Below, in pieces: positions 53,073 to 61,915 of a stretch of 64,000 nt of DNA. The translations under genes were made by a program, and so were the position numbers. The notes beneath the pieces were generated by a model that saw only the letters and a list, made by a program, of their open reading frames with translations, did not search any database and was not told the DNA's origin. Each line of letters starts with the position of its first letter. The stretch's first letter is position 1. This stretch comes from an uncultured Lachnospiraceae bacterium (GTDB taxonomy: Bacteria; Bacillota; Clostridia; Lachnospirales; Lachnospiraceae), in NCBI GenBank assembly GCA_947176065.1, contig CAMWPB010000004.1:1-64000 (forward strand). The letters are read 5' to 3'.

Positions 53073-53909
53073 ATGAAAAGGTTTTTTCTGATTACCAACG
53101 AGGCAAAAGACCCGGCGGGAGCGTTCACAAAAAAAATAACAGATATTATTGAAAGACATGGCGGAGAAGCTGTCTGTGTCAAGAACGAGAGACATGCCCT
53201 TGCCGAAAGCGGAATGGCCGGGGTGGACTGCGCGCTTGTGCTCGGAGGAGACGGGACGCTGCTTAGGGCGGCCGGCAATATGATGGACAGTGATATTCCC
53301 CTTCTCGGCATCAATCTCGGCACGCTGGGCTATCTGGCGGAGGTGGAGAGCGCCTGTGCCGAGGAGGCGGTGATCAAACTTCTCCGGGATGAATATGTCA
53401 GAGAGGAGCGGATGATGCTGTCCGGCAGGGTGATGGCGGGTCAGGAAGAGGAGCGGTACGCTCTGAATGATATCGTGATTTCCCGCTGTGGTTCCCTGCA
53501 GATTTTGAATGTACGCATTTATGTGAATGACCGGTTTTTAAACGATTACTGTGCGGACGGCGTGATTGTGGCCACGCCTACAGGCTCTACGGGCTACAAT
53601 CTCTCGGCAGGCGGCCCCATTGTGGAGCCATCGGCCAGACTGCTTCTTCTGACGCCGATCTGTCCCCATACCTTAAATACCCGCAGTATTGTGTTTTCGC
53701 CGGAGGATGAAATAACGGTGGAGATTCCCGCGGGAAAGGACGGGCATGAGCAGGTTGTGGAGGCCAGCTTTGACGGCAGCAATACGGTGACGCTTCGGAC
53801 CGGCGACCGCGTCCGTATCCGTCGTTCCGATAAGACGACGGGGATTGTCAGGCTGAACACGGAGAGCTTTCTGACGGTGCTCCATAAAAAAATGAGCGAA
53901 GTGATATAA
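53073..53909 (+). CDS. nadK: NAD kinase
   Basis: A 278-residue kinase making NADP. VLGGDGTLLRAA is the catalytic GGDG motif; NDIVISR and TPTGSTGYNLSAGGPI complete the active site. The early part is short, as usual in Firmicutes. Follows tlyA directly, as in other Clostridia. Confidence 0.95.
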   Translation: MKRFFLITNEAKDPAGAFTKKITDIIERHGGEAVCVKNERHALAESGMAGVDCALVLGGDGTLLRAAGNMMDSDIPLLGINLGTLGYLAEVESACAEEAVIKLLRDEYVREERMMLSGRVMAGQEEERYALNDIVISRCGSLQILNVRIYVNDRFLNDYCADGVIVATPTGSTGYNLSAGGPIVEPSARLLLLTPICPHTLNTRSIVFSPEDEITVEIPAGKDGHEQVVEASFDGSNTVTLRTGDRVRIRRSDKTTGIVRLNTESFLTVLHKKMSEVI

Positions 53910-53916
53910 GGAAGAA

Positions 53917-54049
53917 GTAACTATTCAGTATAGGTCGAAGCATTTACTGCTGAGACCGTAAGAATATGATGCGGATGTGCAAAATTCCATTGTCGTAGAC
54001 AATTCTAAATGAATTTTGCACCGTAGCTGTGAAGGTACTGAACAGATAC
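53917..54049. repeat. 133-bp structured element with terminal inverted repeats
   Basis: The spacer between nadK and argR has no gene. Its ends are inverted copies with 12 of 14 matches (53917-53930 and 54036-54049). Inside are two hairpins: GGTC/GACC with AGCA/TGCT (53933-53957), and GTGCAAAATTC (53977-53987) with its exact complement (54011-54021), itself holding ATTGTC/GACAAT. The plan, a closing stem with several hairpins, is like that of the element at 24251, and both start with ATTCAG. Confidence 0.65.
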
Positions 54050-54069
54050 GAAGAGGATTTGAGCGTGTT

Positions 54070-54519
54070 ATGAAAAGGAAGAGACACGAGAGAATTACAG
54101 AGCTGATTACGCAGCATGAGATAGAAACCCAGGAGGAGCTGGTGGAGCGGCTGCGGGCCGACGGATACGAGGTCACACAGGCTACCGTGTCCAGAGATAT
54201 CAGGGAATTAAAACTTTCCAAGATTCCGAACGGCAGAGGGCGGCAGAAATATGTGGCCTTTGGCGGGGAGGAAGTGCATCTTGGCGACAAGTACGGCAGA
54301 GTCTTGAAGGAAGGGTATGTGTCCATGGAGCTGGCACAAAATCTTCTGGTATTAAAGACTGTGTCCGGCATGGCGATGGCTGTGGCGGCTGCGGTGGATG
54401 CCATGAAAATCGAGGAGGTTGTAGGCTGCATTGCCGGGGATAATACGGTGATGATGGCGATGAGAAACGAGCAGGATGCCCGGATCGTGATGGAGAAGAT
54501 CGGCAGAATGGTAGGGTGA
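54070..54519 (+). CDS. argR: Arginine repressor
   Basis: A 149-residue ArgR, the usual length. The N-terminal winged helix has ETQEELVERLRADGYEVTQ and the ATVSRDIREL recognition helix; the C-terminal arginine-binding hexamer domain has CIAGDNTVMMAM. It controls arginine synthesis and breakdown genes. ATG 54070 matches the family N terminus; a TTG at 54016 would start inside the structured element. Standard place before recN. Confidence 0.94.
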   Translation: MKRKRHERITELITQHEIETQEELVERLRADGYEVTQATVSRDIRELKLSKIPNGRGRQKYVAFGGEEVHLGDKYGRVLKEGYVSMELAQNLLVLKTVSGMAMAVAAAVDAMKIEEVVGCIAGDNTVMMAMRNEQDARIVMEKIGRMVG

Positions 54520-54531
54520 AAAGAGGATAGA

Positions 54532-56208
54532 ATGTTACAGAGCTTACATGTGAAAAATCTGGCGTTGATTGACGAGACGGAGGTGGCTTTCGGCGGGGGA
54601 CTCAATATTCTTACCGGGGAAACAGGAGCCGGAAAGTCCATTATCATCGGTTCCATTAATCTGGCGCTGGGCGCGAAGGCGGATAAGGAGATGATCCGCT
54701 CGGGGGCGGAGTATGCGCTGGTGGAGCTGGTATTCAACGTGGAGGATCCCGCGCAGATAAAAGCCATACAGGATATGGAGCTTTCGCTGGAGGAGGGCCA
54801 GCTCATTCTGCAGAGAAAGATTATGGAGAACCGTAGCCAGTGTAAGGTATGCGGGGAGACGGTGACCGCGAAACAGCTCAGACAGCTTTCGGAAATTCTG
54901 ATTGATATTCACGGACAGCATGAGCATCAGTCGCTGTTAAAGGAATCAAAACAGCTTGAAATACTGGATGCCTATGCGGGAAACGGCCTTTCGGAGAAAA
55001 AGGAACGGCTCTGCGGGATTTATCGGCAGTACCGGGATAAATGCAGAGAATTGTCCGAGAATGAGACGGATGAGGAGACGCGCAGGCGGGAGTGCTCCCT
55101 GGCGGAGTTTGAATGCAGGGAAATCGAGGAGGCGGCGCTTGTCCCGGGGGAGGACGCGGAGGTGGAGTGTGCCTATCAGCGGATGAGCAACGCCAGAAAG
55201 ATCGAGGAAGCCGCGGTAAATGCCCATGCCCTGTGCGGTTATGAAAACAACGGGGCGGGCAGTGTGATCGCAAGGGCGATCAGGGAAATCCGGTCTGTTT
55301 CCGCTTACGACGGAACTTTGCAGGAGTATGAGAAGCAGCTTCTGGATATAGACAGTCTTTTGAACGATTATAACAGGGGGATGGCGGAGTACCTTTCCGG
55401 GCTTGAGTTTGACGCAGGGCTGTTTGAGCAGACGGAAACGCGCCTGAACCTGATAAACCGTTTAAAGTCAAAATACGGAAATACGGTGGAGGAGATTCTG
55501 GCATACCGGGAACGCGCTGTGGAAACCATAGAAAAGTATCAGGATTATGACGCTTACAGGGCGGCTCTGGAGAAGGAGACGGCGGCGCTTAAGAAAGAGG
55601 CGCTTGCGCTGGCTGGGGAAATTTCCGGTCTCAGAAAGGAAAATGCGAAGACACTGTCCGGGAAGATGAAGGAGGCGCTTTCAGATCTCAATTTTGAACA
55701 GGCGGTTTTCGAGATTCAGGTGGAGGATGATGAGGAAAGGCTTTCCGAAAACGGCTATGACAGGGTGCGTTTTCTGATTTCCACAAATCCCGGAGAGCCG
55801 GTCAGGGAACTTTCGCAGGTGGCCAGCGGCGGAGAACTTTCCCGTATTATGCTGGCGTTTAAGACGCACCTTGCGGATAAAGACGAGATTGAGACGCTGA
55901 TTTTTGACGAGATCGACACAGGGATCAGCGGCAGAACGGCCTGGAAAGTATCGGAAAAGATGGGAATTTTAGGGAAAGGGCATCAACTGATCTGTATCAC
56001 CCATCTGCCTCAGATTGCGGCCATGGCGGACACGCACTTTGTCATAGAAAAGCAGGTGGAGGACAACCGTTCCATTACCCGGATCAGGGAGCTCGGGCCA
56101 AAGGAGAGCGTGGAGGAACTGGCCAGAATGCTGGGCGGCGACGTGATTACGGACAGCGCCTTAAAAAATGCCGAGGAAATGAAAGAATTGGCAGGAAAAA
56201 CCAAATAA
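54532..56208 (+). CDS. recN: DNA repair protein RecN
   Basis: A 558-residue SMC-like ATPase for double-strand-break repair. Walker A is TGETGAGKS; long coiled coils fill the middle (about 150-370); the signature is LSQVASGGELSRIMLAFK and Walker B TLIFDEIDTGISG. AGAGGAT precedes the ATG. Standard neighbour of argR and spoIVB. Confidence 0.96.
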   Translation: MLQSLHVKNLALIDETEVAFGGGLNILTGETGAGKSIIIGSINLALGAKADKEMIRSGAEYALVELVFNVEDPAQIKAIQDMELSLEEGQLILQRKIMENRSQCKVCGETVTAKQLRQLSEILIDIHGQHEHQSLLKESKQLEILDAYAGNGLSEKKERLCGIYRQYRDKCRELSENETDEETRRRECSLAEFECREIEEAALVPGEDAEVECAYQRMSNARKIEEAAVNAHALCGYENNGAGSVIARAIREIRSVSAYDGTLQEYEKQLLDIDSLLNDYNRGMAEYLSGLEFDAGLFEQTETRLNLINRLKSKYGNTVEEILAYRERAVETIEKYQDYDAYRAALEKETAALKKEALALAGEISGLRKENAKTLSGKMKEALSDLNFEQAVFEIQVEDDEERLSENGYDRVRFLISTNPGEPVRELSQVASGGELSRIMLAFKTHLADKDEIETLIFDEIDTGISGRTAWKVSEKMGILGKGHQLICITHLPQIAAMADTHFVIEKQVEDNRSITRIRELGPKESVEELARMLGGDVITDSALKNAEEMKELAGKTK

Positions 56209-56242
56209 TACAAAATTAAAAAATAAGATTCTTCACATACTA

Positions 56243-56272
56243 GAAAGGACATACTGTAAAGTGTGTCCTTTC
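56243..56272 (+). terminator. Hairpin after recN
   Basis: GAAAGGACA (56243-56251) and its exact complement (56264-56272) enclose a 12-base loop, 35 bases after the recN stop. The T tract is poor and the repeat element begins at once. Confidence 0.5.
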
Positions 56273-56340
56273 GCATTTCGAGTCTGCTTATGCGCATAAG
56301 CAGAGTCAGAAAGTGACACATACAGGATACATGCAAGCAT
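56273..56340. repeat. Dispersed palindromic repeat, third copy
   Basis: GCATTTCGAG followed by the 22-bp palindrome (56283-56304) and CAGAGTCAGAAA matches the repeat at 7346-7384. The rest has diverged but keeps the ATGCAAGCAT word at 56331-56340, the complement of a word in the 7246 copies. It fills the spacer before spoIVB. Confidence 0.75.
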
Positions 56341-56371
56341 ATACACCGAAAAAAGGAGAGGAATGTGAAGA

Positions 56372-57718
56372 GTGGGCAATTCAATATATATGACTGAACA
56401 ACAGGAGAGAAAATACAGGGGTTTTTTGTGGCTTATGCTTCTGGCGGGCATAGCCGCGCTTCTTTTTACGATATACTTTTCTTATTTGGACCGGATTCCT
56501 TCGCAGATCAGAATCCGTGCCGGGGTAGAGCAGGAGTTTGATTTCAGGGTTCCGGTGTCGGGTGAGATTTACCGTATGTCCGAGGAAGCGGCTCCGGTGG
56601 CGTCCGTGACGGATGTGGATGTACAGGACGAGGCATATCTTCTGACCGGGGAGGAAAAAAGAGCAGAGAGTATTCATGTGGATTTCGCCCGCACCGTTAA
56701 GCTGAAGGCGAACGAGATTGATACTTATCAGATGGATTTGAAATTGTTTGGCGTCCTGCCTTATAAAAATGTGGATATTGAGGTGATTCAGGATACCATG
56801 CTGATTCCTTCAGGTCTTCCCATCGGCATTTATGTAAAGACGGACGGCGTGCTGGTGGTGGGGATCGGAGAGTTTGAGAGCAGCGGGGGAGAAACCATAT
56901 CCCCGGCCAGATATGTTCTGCAGAAGGGAGATTACATTCTGGAATGTAACGGGGAAACCGTGGAGAATAAGAAGCATTTTATCAGCATGGTGGAGTCTTC
57001 TGAAGGAGAGGATATGGTGCTTACCATAAGGCGGAACAATGAAATAACAGACGTTATGATAAATGCCGGAAAAAACCGGCTGGAGGAGTGGAAGCTGGGA
57101 ATCTGGATACGGGATAACGCGCAGGGAATCGGGACCATGACTTACGAAGGCACGGACAGTACCTTCGGCGCGCTGGGACACGGCATCAATGATGTGGACA
57201 CATCGATCCTGATGAATCTGGAAGAGGGGACGCTCTACAGGACGGAGATTGTGGGTATTACCAGAGGCGCCAACGGCGCGCCCGGGGAGTTGACGGGATA
57301 CATTGAATATGACAGCGACAATGTGATCGGGGAGATTACGGAAAATACGGCGGAGGGGATTTTCGGGTTCTGCGATGAGGAACTGGTGGCAAACGCTGCC
57401 TTTGAGCCGGTGCCCATCGCCTTAAAGCAGGAGATTGCGCTCGGGCCGGCTCAGATCATCTGCTCCGTCTCCGGGGAGCCGGAATTTTACGATGTGGAGA
57501 TCGTGGAGGTCAATCTGGAGCATGAGAACGTGAACAGGGGAATCGTGATTCGCGTGGTCGATGAAAAGCTCCTGATGCTGACGGGCGGGATCATTCAGGG
57601 GATGAGCGGCAGCCCCATTATCCAGAACGGAAAGCTGGTGGGGGCGGTGACCCATGTGCTGGTGAACGATTCGACGAAAGGGTATGGGATTTTTATTGAG
57701 GAGATGCTGACGCACTGA
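56372..57718 (+). CDS. spoIVB: SpoIVB serine peptidase
   Basis: A 448-residue S55 peptidase. One N-terminal membrane helix (about 16-36), a PDZ domain (about 150-230) and the peptidase domain with histidine in GALGHGIND and serine in GMSGSPIIQNG. Made in the forespore, it triggers processing of pro-sigma-K. The start is GTG with AGGAGAGG ten bases upstream. The place after recN is standard; spo0A normally follows, but here a Fic remnant and two other genes intervene. Confidence 0.95.
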   Translation: MGNSIYMTEQQERKYRGFLWLMLLAGIAALLFTIYFSYLDRIPSQIRIRAGVEQEFDFRVPVSGEIYRMSEEAAPVASVTDVDVQDEAYLLTGEEKRAESIHVDFARTVKLKANEIDTYQMDLKLFGVLPYKNVDIEVIQDTMLIPSGLPIGIYVKTDGVLVVGIGEFESSGGETISPARYVLQKGDYILECNGETVENKKHFISMVESSEGEDMVLTIRRNNEITDVMINAGKNRLEEWKLGIWIRDNAQGIGTMTYEGTDSTFGALGHGINDVDTSILMNLEEGTLYRTEIVGITRGANGAPGELTGYIEYDSDNVIGEITENTAEGIFGFCDEELVANAAFEPVPIALKQEIALGPAQIICSVSGEPEFYDVEIVEVNLEHENVNRGIVIRVVDEKLLMLTGGIIQGMSGSPIIQNGKLVGAVTHVLVNDSTKGYGIFIEEMLTH

Positions 57719-57722
57719 TACT

Positions 57723-57860
57723 TTGCGTATTCATATGATTGGTAACGGCCAAACGGGCAGGCTGCTCCTGATCCGGGAATGTCTGCGGCATAAGATTGTG
57801 CCGGTGATGATCGGGGATGCGAAAATGAAAAAAACAGGCGTTGACAAAGAGAGGACGTGA
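57723..57860 (+). pseudogene. Remnant of a Fic-domain protein (C-terminal part)
   Basis: In one frame (codons at 57735 plus multiples of three) the spacer reads LRIHMIGNGQTGRLLLIRE and goes on to CLRHKIVPVMIGDAK before a stop at 57858-57860. This is the Fic active-site motif HPFxDGNGRxGR with two residues lost after the histidine, plus the next helix of Fic proteins. There is no start or N-terminal domain; the preceding codons run into the end of spoIVB. The promoter of the next gene begins inside its tail, so it is dead sequence. Confidence 0.7.
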
Positions 57861-57869
57861 CCGTATAAT
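57841..57869 (+). promoter_or_regulatory. Consensus sigma-A promoter of the chemoreceptor gene
   Basis: TTGACA (57841-57846), 17 bases, TATAAT (57864-57869): a perfect match to the sigma-A consensus, 95 bases before the ATG. An operator at 57883-57894 lies across the first transcribed bases. Confidence 0.9.
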
Positions 57870-57882
57870 TTTTCTCAAAAGG

Positions 57883-57894
57883 TAAAACGTTTAA
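57883..57894 (+). promoter_or_regulatory. Candidate LacI-family operator of the chemoreceptor gene
   Basis: TAAAACGTTTAA has the palindromic core AAACGTTT with the central CG of LacI-family sites. It begins 14 bases after the -10 box. A nearly identical site lies before the lacI-type gene (60084-60095). Confidence 0.7.
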
Positions 57895-57963
57895 TCGACG
57901 TAATACTATGTGTAAAAGCAGGAGTTGCAAATGGGGAAATTCTGAAGATGAGAGGCGGAAGAC

Positions 57964-60012
57964 ATGAAAAAACTGAGGTTTGGGCTGAGTACGAAAATCA
58001 TAGCATGTATTTTGACGGTACAGATTGTCGTTATGGGGGCGATGGTGCTTTTTATCGGCAATACGATTACCAATAATACGAGACAGAGCACGACGAACAA
58101 CATGGAGACTGTGGTGGAGGAGCGCAGCCGGATCATTGAGAACTATGTGCGGGAGGTGGAGCAGACGCTCACAGCCTACAGTCGGGCGGGAGAAATACTT
58201 GCCGTTTTAAAAAATCCCACCGACGAGGCGGCCGTGGCGGCGGCGCAGGCATATACGGAGAAGTTTTCGGCGGACGTGAGCAATCTGGAAGGTTTTTATG
58301 TGAGTGAATGGAACACCCATGTGCTTGCGCATACCAACGCGGCGGTGGTGGGTATCACGACCAGAGAGGGAGAGCCGTTGAAGGCGCTGCAGGATGCCCT
58401 GCTTGCGGCGGACGGCGTATACAATACAGGCATTATCATATCTCCTGCCAGCGGGCAGCAGATTGTATCCATATACCGCGCGGTTTTTGATGAGAGCGGT
58501 AGTCCTGTCGGTCTGGTTGGCGGCGGCGTATTTACGACAGGGCTGATTCAGCTTTTGGATTCCCTGACCATGCAGGGAATGGAGAATGCGGAATACCGCA
58601 TGGTAAATGTGGCAAATGGTCAGTACATATTCTGTGAGGACAGTGAAAAAGTCGCAACGGAGGCCGGTGAGGAATATATCCGCAGTCTGTGCGCGAAATA
58701 TGCCGGAACAGCCGAAAACGCCATGGGCTTTACGGAGTATACGGAAAACGATCAGGAAAATATAGCCACCTATTACTATATGGCAAACAGGGGCTGGCTT
58801 TTTATTGTGTCTGACAGCGCTGCCGAAATTTTTGCGACAACGAACAGGCTGAAACAGACGATGATGCTCATGGTAGTGGCGGCGCTTGTCGTTTTGCTGG
58901 TGGTTTCCGGTGTGATCATCAGGGGGCTTATGAATCCGCTGCGGGCTATTGAGGAAAGTATCGTGGCTTTGCAGAAATTCAATATAGCGGATAATCCGGT
59001 GATTCAAAAGCATGTTCGGCGCGGGGATGAGCTTGGCAGTATTGCGGTGGCGACCGACGGGCTGATCCATTCCCTGCAGACCATATCGGACACACTGAAT
59101 GACTGTTCCCGCTCTCTCAATGAGAAGGCCGAGAGTATGCGTGATTCCGCGGAATCTCTGGCGGACGGGACTTCGGATAACATAGCGGTTACGCAGGAAT
59201 TGTCGGCGTCCATGGATAACACGAGTACGCTTGTCCAGAATGTGAATATGGAAATTGACAGCATCAATCATCTGGTGGAGTCTGTTTTAGAAGGAATCAA
59301 AGCCTCCGTGAGCACCAGCGATCATGTGATCGGCAGTGCCATTGATATGAAGGACGAAGCGGATTTTGCCTATCGGAACGGGGAAGAAAAATTGAGTGAG
59401 ACGAAGGCAGCCGTTGAGGAGGCTATCGAGAAGTTAAAGAGCCTGACGAAGATCAACGAGCTGGCCGCGGAAATTTTAAGCATAGCCGGCAAGACCAATC
59501 TGTTGTCGCTTAATGCTTCGATTGAGGCGGCGAGAGCGGGTGAGGCCGGAAAAGGGTTTGCGGTAGTGGCGGGTTCCATTGCAAATCTGGCGGAGACCTC
59601 CAAGGACACGGCATCTTCCATTCAGGATATATGCGGGGAGGCCAACAGCAGTATTGCTACCGTGAATTCCTGTTTTGAATCGATTATTTCGTTTATCGAA
59701 CAGGAGGTCGTGGCGCAGTTCAAAGACTTTGCGGAAAGATCCACAGATTACAGCGAGGCGGTGGGCGGAATCAGGGATAAGCTGGATGAGATGCTGGAAG
59801 CAATCGGAAGGCTGGAAAGCTCCGTGACGCAGATCGCTGAGAATGCAAGCGATGTGGGCATGATCATGCTGGAAAACCAGACGGCAATCGGTACGATAGT
59901 GCAGAAAAACGAAACGACGGCGATGATAGCCGGAACCACGCAGGATCAATCCATACAGAACAGGGAAATGGCGGATCATCTGGGGGAAATTGTCGGGAAA
60001 TTCCACAGATAA
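57964..60012 (+). CDS. Methyl-accepting chemotaxis protein
   Basis: A 682-residue chemoreceptor. Membrane helix about 11-31, an outer Cache-type sensor domain (about 35-295), a second helix (about 298-320), HAMP (about 322-375), and the signalling domain with the conserved tip INLLSLNASIEAARAGE-like sequence (here TNLLSLNASIEAARAGEAG). It would sense a small molecule outside and steer CheA. GAGGCGGAAG precedes the ATG. No other chemotaxis gene is in the window. Its promoter is consensus but carries a LacI-type operator, so a sugar-like signal probably induces it. Confidence 0.92.
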   Translation: MKKLRFGLSTKIIACILTVQIVVMGAMVLFIGNTITNNTRQSTTNNMETVVEERSRIIENYVREVEQTLTAYSRAGEILAVLKNPTDEAAVAAAQAYTEKFSADVSNLEGFYVSEWNTHVLAHTNAAVVGITTREGEPLKALQDALLAADGVYNTGIIISPASGQQIVSIYRAVFDESGSPVGLVGGGVFTTGLIQLLDSLTMQGMENAEYRMVNVANGQYIFCEDSEKVATEAGEEYIRSLCAKYAGTAENAMGFTEYTENDQENIATYYYMANRGWLFIVSDSAAEIFATTNRLKQTMMLMVVAALVVLLVVSGVIIRGLMNPLRAIEESIVALQKFNIADNPVIQKHVRRGDELGSIAVATDGLIHSLQTISDTLNDCSRSLNEKAESMRDSAESLADGTSDNIAVTQELSASMDNTSTLVQNVNMEIDSINHLVESVLEGIKASVSTSDHVIGSAIDMKDEADFAYRNGEEKLSETKAAVEEAIEKLKSLTKINELAAEILSIAGKTNLLSLNASIEAARAGEAGKGFAVVAGSIANLAETSKDTASSIQDICGEANSSIATVNSCFESIISFIEQEVVAQFKDFAERSTDYSEAVGGIRDKLDEMLEAIGRLESSVTQIAENASDVGMIMLENQTAIGTIVQKNETTAMIAGTTQDQSIQNREMADHLGEIVGKFHR

Positions 60013-60083
60013 ATCCTTGGGGGGATTTACAATGGTAAATGGGCGCAGGTGTGAACCGGCGTCCGTTTGCCGTTATAGGAATA

Positions 60084-60095
60084 TAAAACGTTTTA
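60084..60095 (+). promoter_or_regulatory. Operator upstream of the LacI-type gene
   Basis: TAAAACGTTTTA is a perfect 12-bp palindrome, 37 bases before the regulator start. It matches the site at 57883-57894 in 11 of 12 positions, pointing to one regulator for both genes. Confidence 0.72.
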
Positions 60096-60132
60096 CGAAG
60101 GAGCGCGATGATGGGAAAGGCGGGGCATAACT

Positions 60133-61179
60133 ATGGTGACAATTAAGGAGATTGCGGCGGAGTGCGGCGTTTCCGTTGCCACGGTATCAAATGTTTTAAA
60201 CGGAAGGGCCAACGTGGGCGCGGAGACACGAATGAGAGTGCTGGAGGTCGTCAGGCAGACAGGCTATCAGCCGGATTATGTGGCAAGGGGGCTCAGAAAG
60301 AAAAAGACCAATATGATTGGTATTATTGCGGAGGATGTTGCACAGTTTACCACACCGGCCATTTTGGAAGCTGTGATGGCCTACTGCGAGGAGAAAAAGT
60401 ATCGGACGATGATCCAGAACCTGCGTCTGTACGCCAGATGGGGAGAAAGCTGGTATGACAATGAAAGCGCCTACAATACCGTAGTCAGCGCCGTTATGCA
60501 GGAGATGATTTCCATTCGGGTGGACGGCCTGCTTTATATTGCGGGACACGCCCGGAACATAGGGTATTTTTCTGACACCATGCCGATTCCGACGGTGATG
60601 GCTTACGCCTATACCCGGTCGGCCTATACGCCGGCTGTGGTCATAGACGATGAGCGGGCTGCCTGTGAGATGACCAAGTATCTGATTTCCATGGGGCACC
60701 GCAGAATCGGCGTTCTGGGCGGCAGAGAAAATAATATCCATACGGGCAGCCGTCTGAGAGGGTATCAGAAAGCTCTCTTTGAAGAAAATATCCTGTATAA
60801 TCCGGGGCTGGTACGTTACGGGGACTGGGAAAGGGGATCCGGATATCAGCTGGCGGGCAGTCTGCTGCAGGAAGGCGTAACGGCTGTTTTTTGTATGAAC
60901 GACCGTATGGCAGGAGGCGTATATGCGTATTTCAGGGAGCAGGGAATACGTGTGGGAGAGGATATTTCCGTGGCCGGTTTCGACAATCACGAGTTAGCGC
61001 AGTTTTGCAGCCCAGGACTGACCACGATGGAGCTGCCGCTTACTGAAATAGGGACGGAGGCGGCAGCCATCCTGCTCGAACAGCTGGAAGCGGAGGAGAG
61101 TCTGCCGGTTACCGCTCTGGAGCGGAGTATCCCCTGCAGGCTGATTGAGCGGGAGTCCGTAAAACGGATCGACATGTAA
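60133..61179 (+). CDS. LacI-family transcriptional regulator
   Basis: A 348-residue repressor. The N-terminal helix-turn-helix TIKEIAAECGVSVATVSNVL and hinge are followed by the periplasmic-binding-like ligand domain (about 60-340) with the family stretch GVTAVFCMNDRMAGGVY. It most likely binds AAACGTTT sites before its own gene and the chemoreceptor gene and leaves them when a sugar ligand binds. The ligand cannot be read. It is on the same strand, 120 bases after the chemoreceptor gene. Confidence 0.9.
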   Translation: MVTIKEIAAECGVSVATVSNVLNGRANVGAETRMRVLEVVRQTGYQPDYVARGLRKKKTNMIGIIAEDVAQFTTPAILEAVMAYCEEKKYRTMIQNLRLYARWGESWYDNESAYNTVVSAVMQEMISIRVDGLLYIAGHARNIGYFSDTMPIPTVMAYAYTRSAYTPAVVIDDERAACEMTKYLISMGHRRIGVLGGRENNIHTGSRLRGYQKALFEENILYNPGLVRYGDWERGSGYQLAGSLLQEGVTAVFCMNDRMAGGVYAYFREQGIRVGEDISVAGFDNHELAQFCSPGLTTMELPLTEIGTEAAAILLEQLEAEESLPVTALERSIPCRLIERESVKRIDM

Positions 61180-61267
61180 TGCGATGCCTAAATATTCCCC
61201 ATTCCCCAACTATTGTTTATAATAGAGTGAAAAGAAGATGCCGTGTAAAAGGGAATGGAGGAAAGAA

Positions 61268-61786
61268 ATGGAGACATTGAATGTGACAGCCGCTAGGGAT
61301 CAGGAGCAGTTTTACCGGATTCTGGATAACTTAATAAGCACGAACAAGGAGTTTCGGATACTGATAACCGTCCCCTCGGGCGAAAAGGGAGCAGAGCAGA
61401 CAGAAATGACGGAGGATGTGGCGGAAACCGGGGCGAAGGATCTGGAGAAGGATGTGACGGACATGATCCATGAGATCGGTGTGCCTGCCCATATCAAGGG
61501 ATATCAGTATCTGCGGGAGGCAATCATGATGTCGGTGGAGGATGTGGAGATGCTCGGCTCTATCACGAAGATTCTCTATCCCACCATCGCCAAGAAATAC
61601 CAGACGACGCCAAGCCGGGTGGAACGTGCGATCCGCCACGCCATAGAGGTGGCGTGGTCAAGGGGGCGGATGGAGACACTTGACGCGCTTTTCGGGTATA
61701 CAATCAACACGGGCAAGGGGAAGCCGACCAACTCGGAGTTTATCGCGCTGATTGCGGATAAGATCCGGCTCCAATACCGACGTTAA
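61268..61786 (+). CDS. Spo0A C-terminal-domain protein lacking the receiver
   Basis: A 172-residue protein. Residues 61-170 are a near-typical Spo0A DNA-binding domain ([20 protein letters not shown], the recognition region [18 protein letters not shown], and [20 protein letters not shown]). The first 60 residues are unlike a receiver: no acidic pair, no phosphoacceptor aspartate in a receiver context, and an acidic stretch at 44-61. ATG 61268 has GGAGG six bases upstream; ATG 61238 is in frame but poorly placed. TATAAT is at 61218-61223. Canonical spo0A follows spoIVB; here this gene sits two genes further on. It may act without phosphorylation, or may modulate a full-length Spo0A coded elsewhere. 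Confidence 0.9.
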   Translation: METLNVTAARDQEQFYRILDNLISTNKEFRILITVPSGEKGAEQTEMTEDVAETGAKDLEKDVTDMIHEIGVPAHIKGYQYLREAIMMSVEDVEMLGSITKILYPTIAKKYQTTPSRVERAIRHAIEVAWSRGRMETLDALFGYTINTGKGKPTNSEFIALIADKIRLQYRR

Positions 61787-61915
61787 TAAATTCTAACATG
61801 CGTTAAAATTCAAAATAATCCTTTTATTGCCACCCGAAATATTGTATACTGTTGTTTAGGAGTTCATACGGACTGCCAGTATTTAAGAATAGCATGCTAC
61901 AGTTGGAGGGTTGTC

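Noticed and set aside
50467..53195. Long minus-strand frames opposite dxs, tlyA and nadK
   Set aside because: All three plus-strand genes are certain; the minus frames are codon-bias shadows.
54016..54069. N-terminal extension of argR
   Set aside because: Starts within the structured element's stem; ATG 54070 gives the family length.
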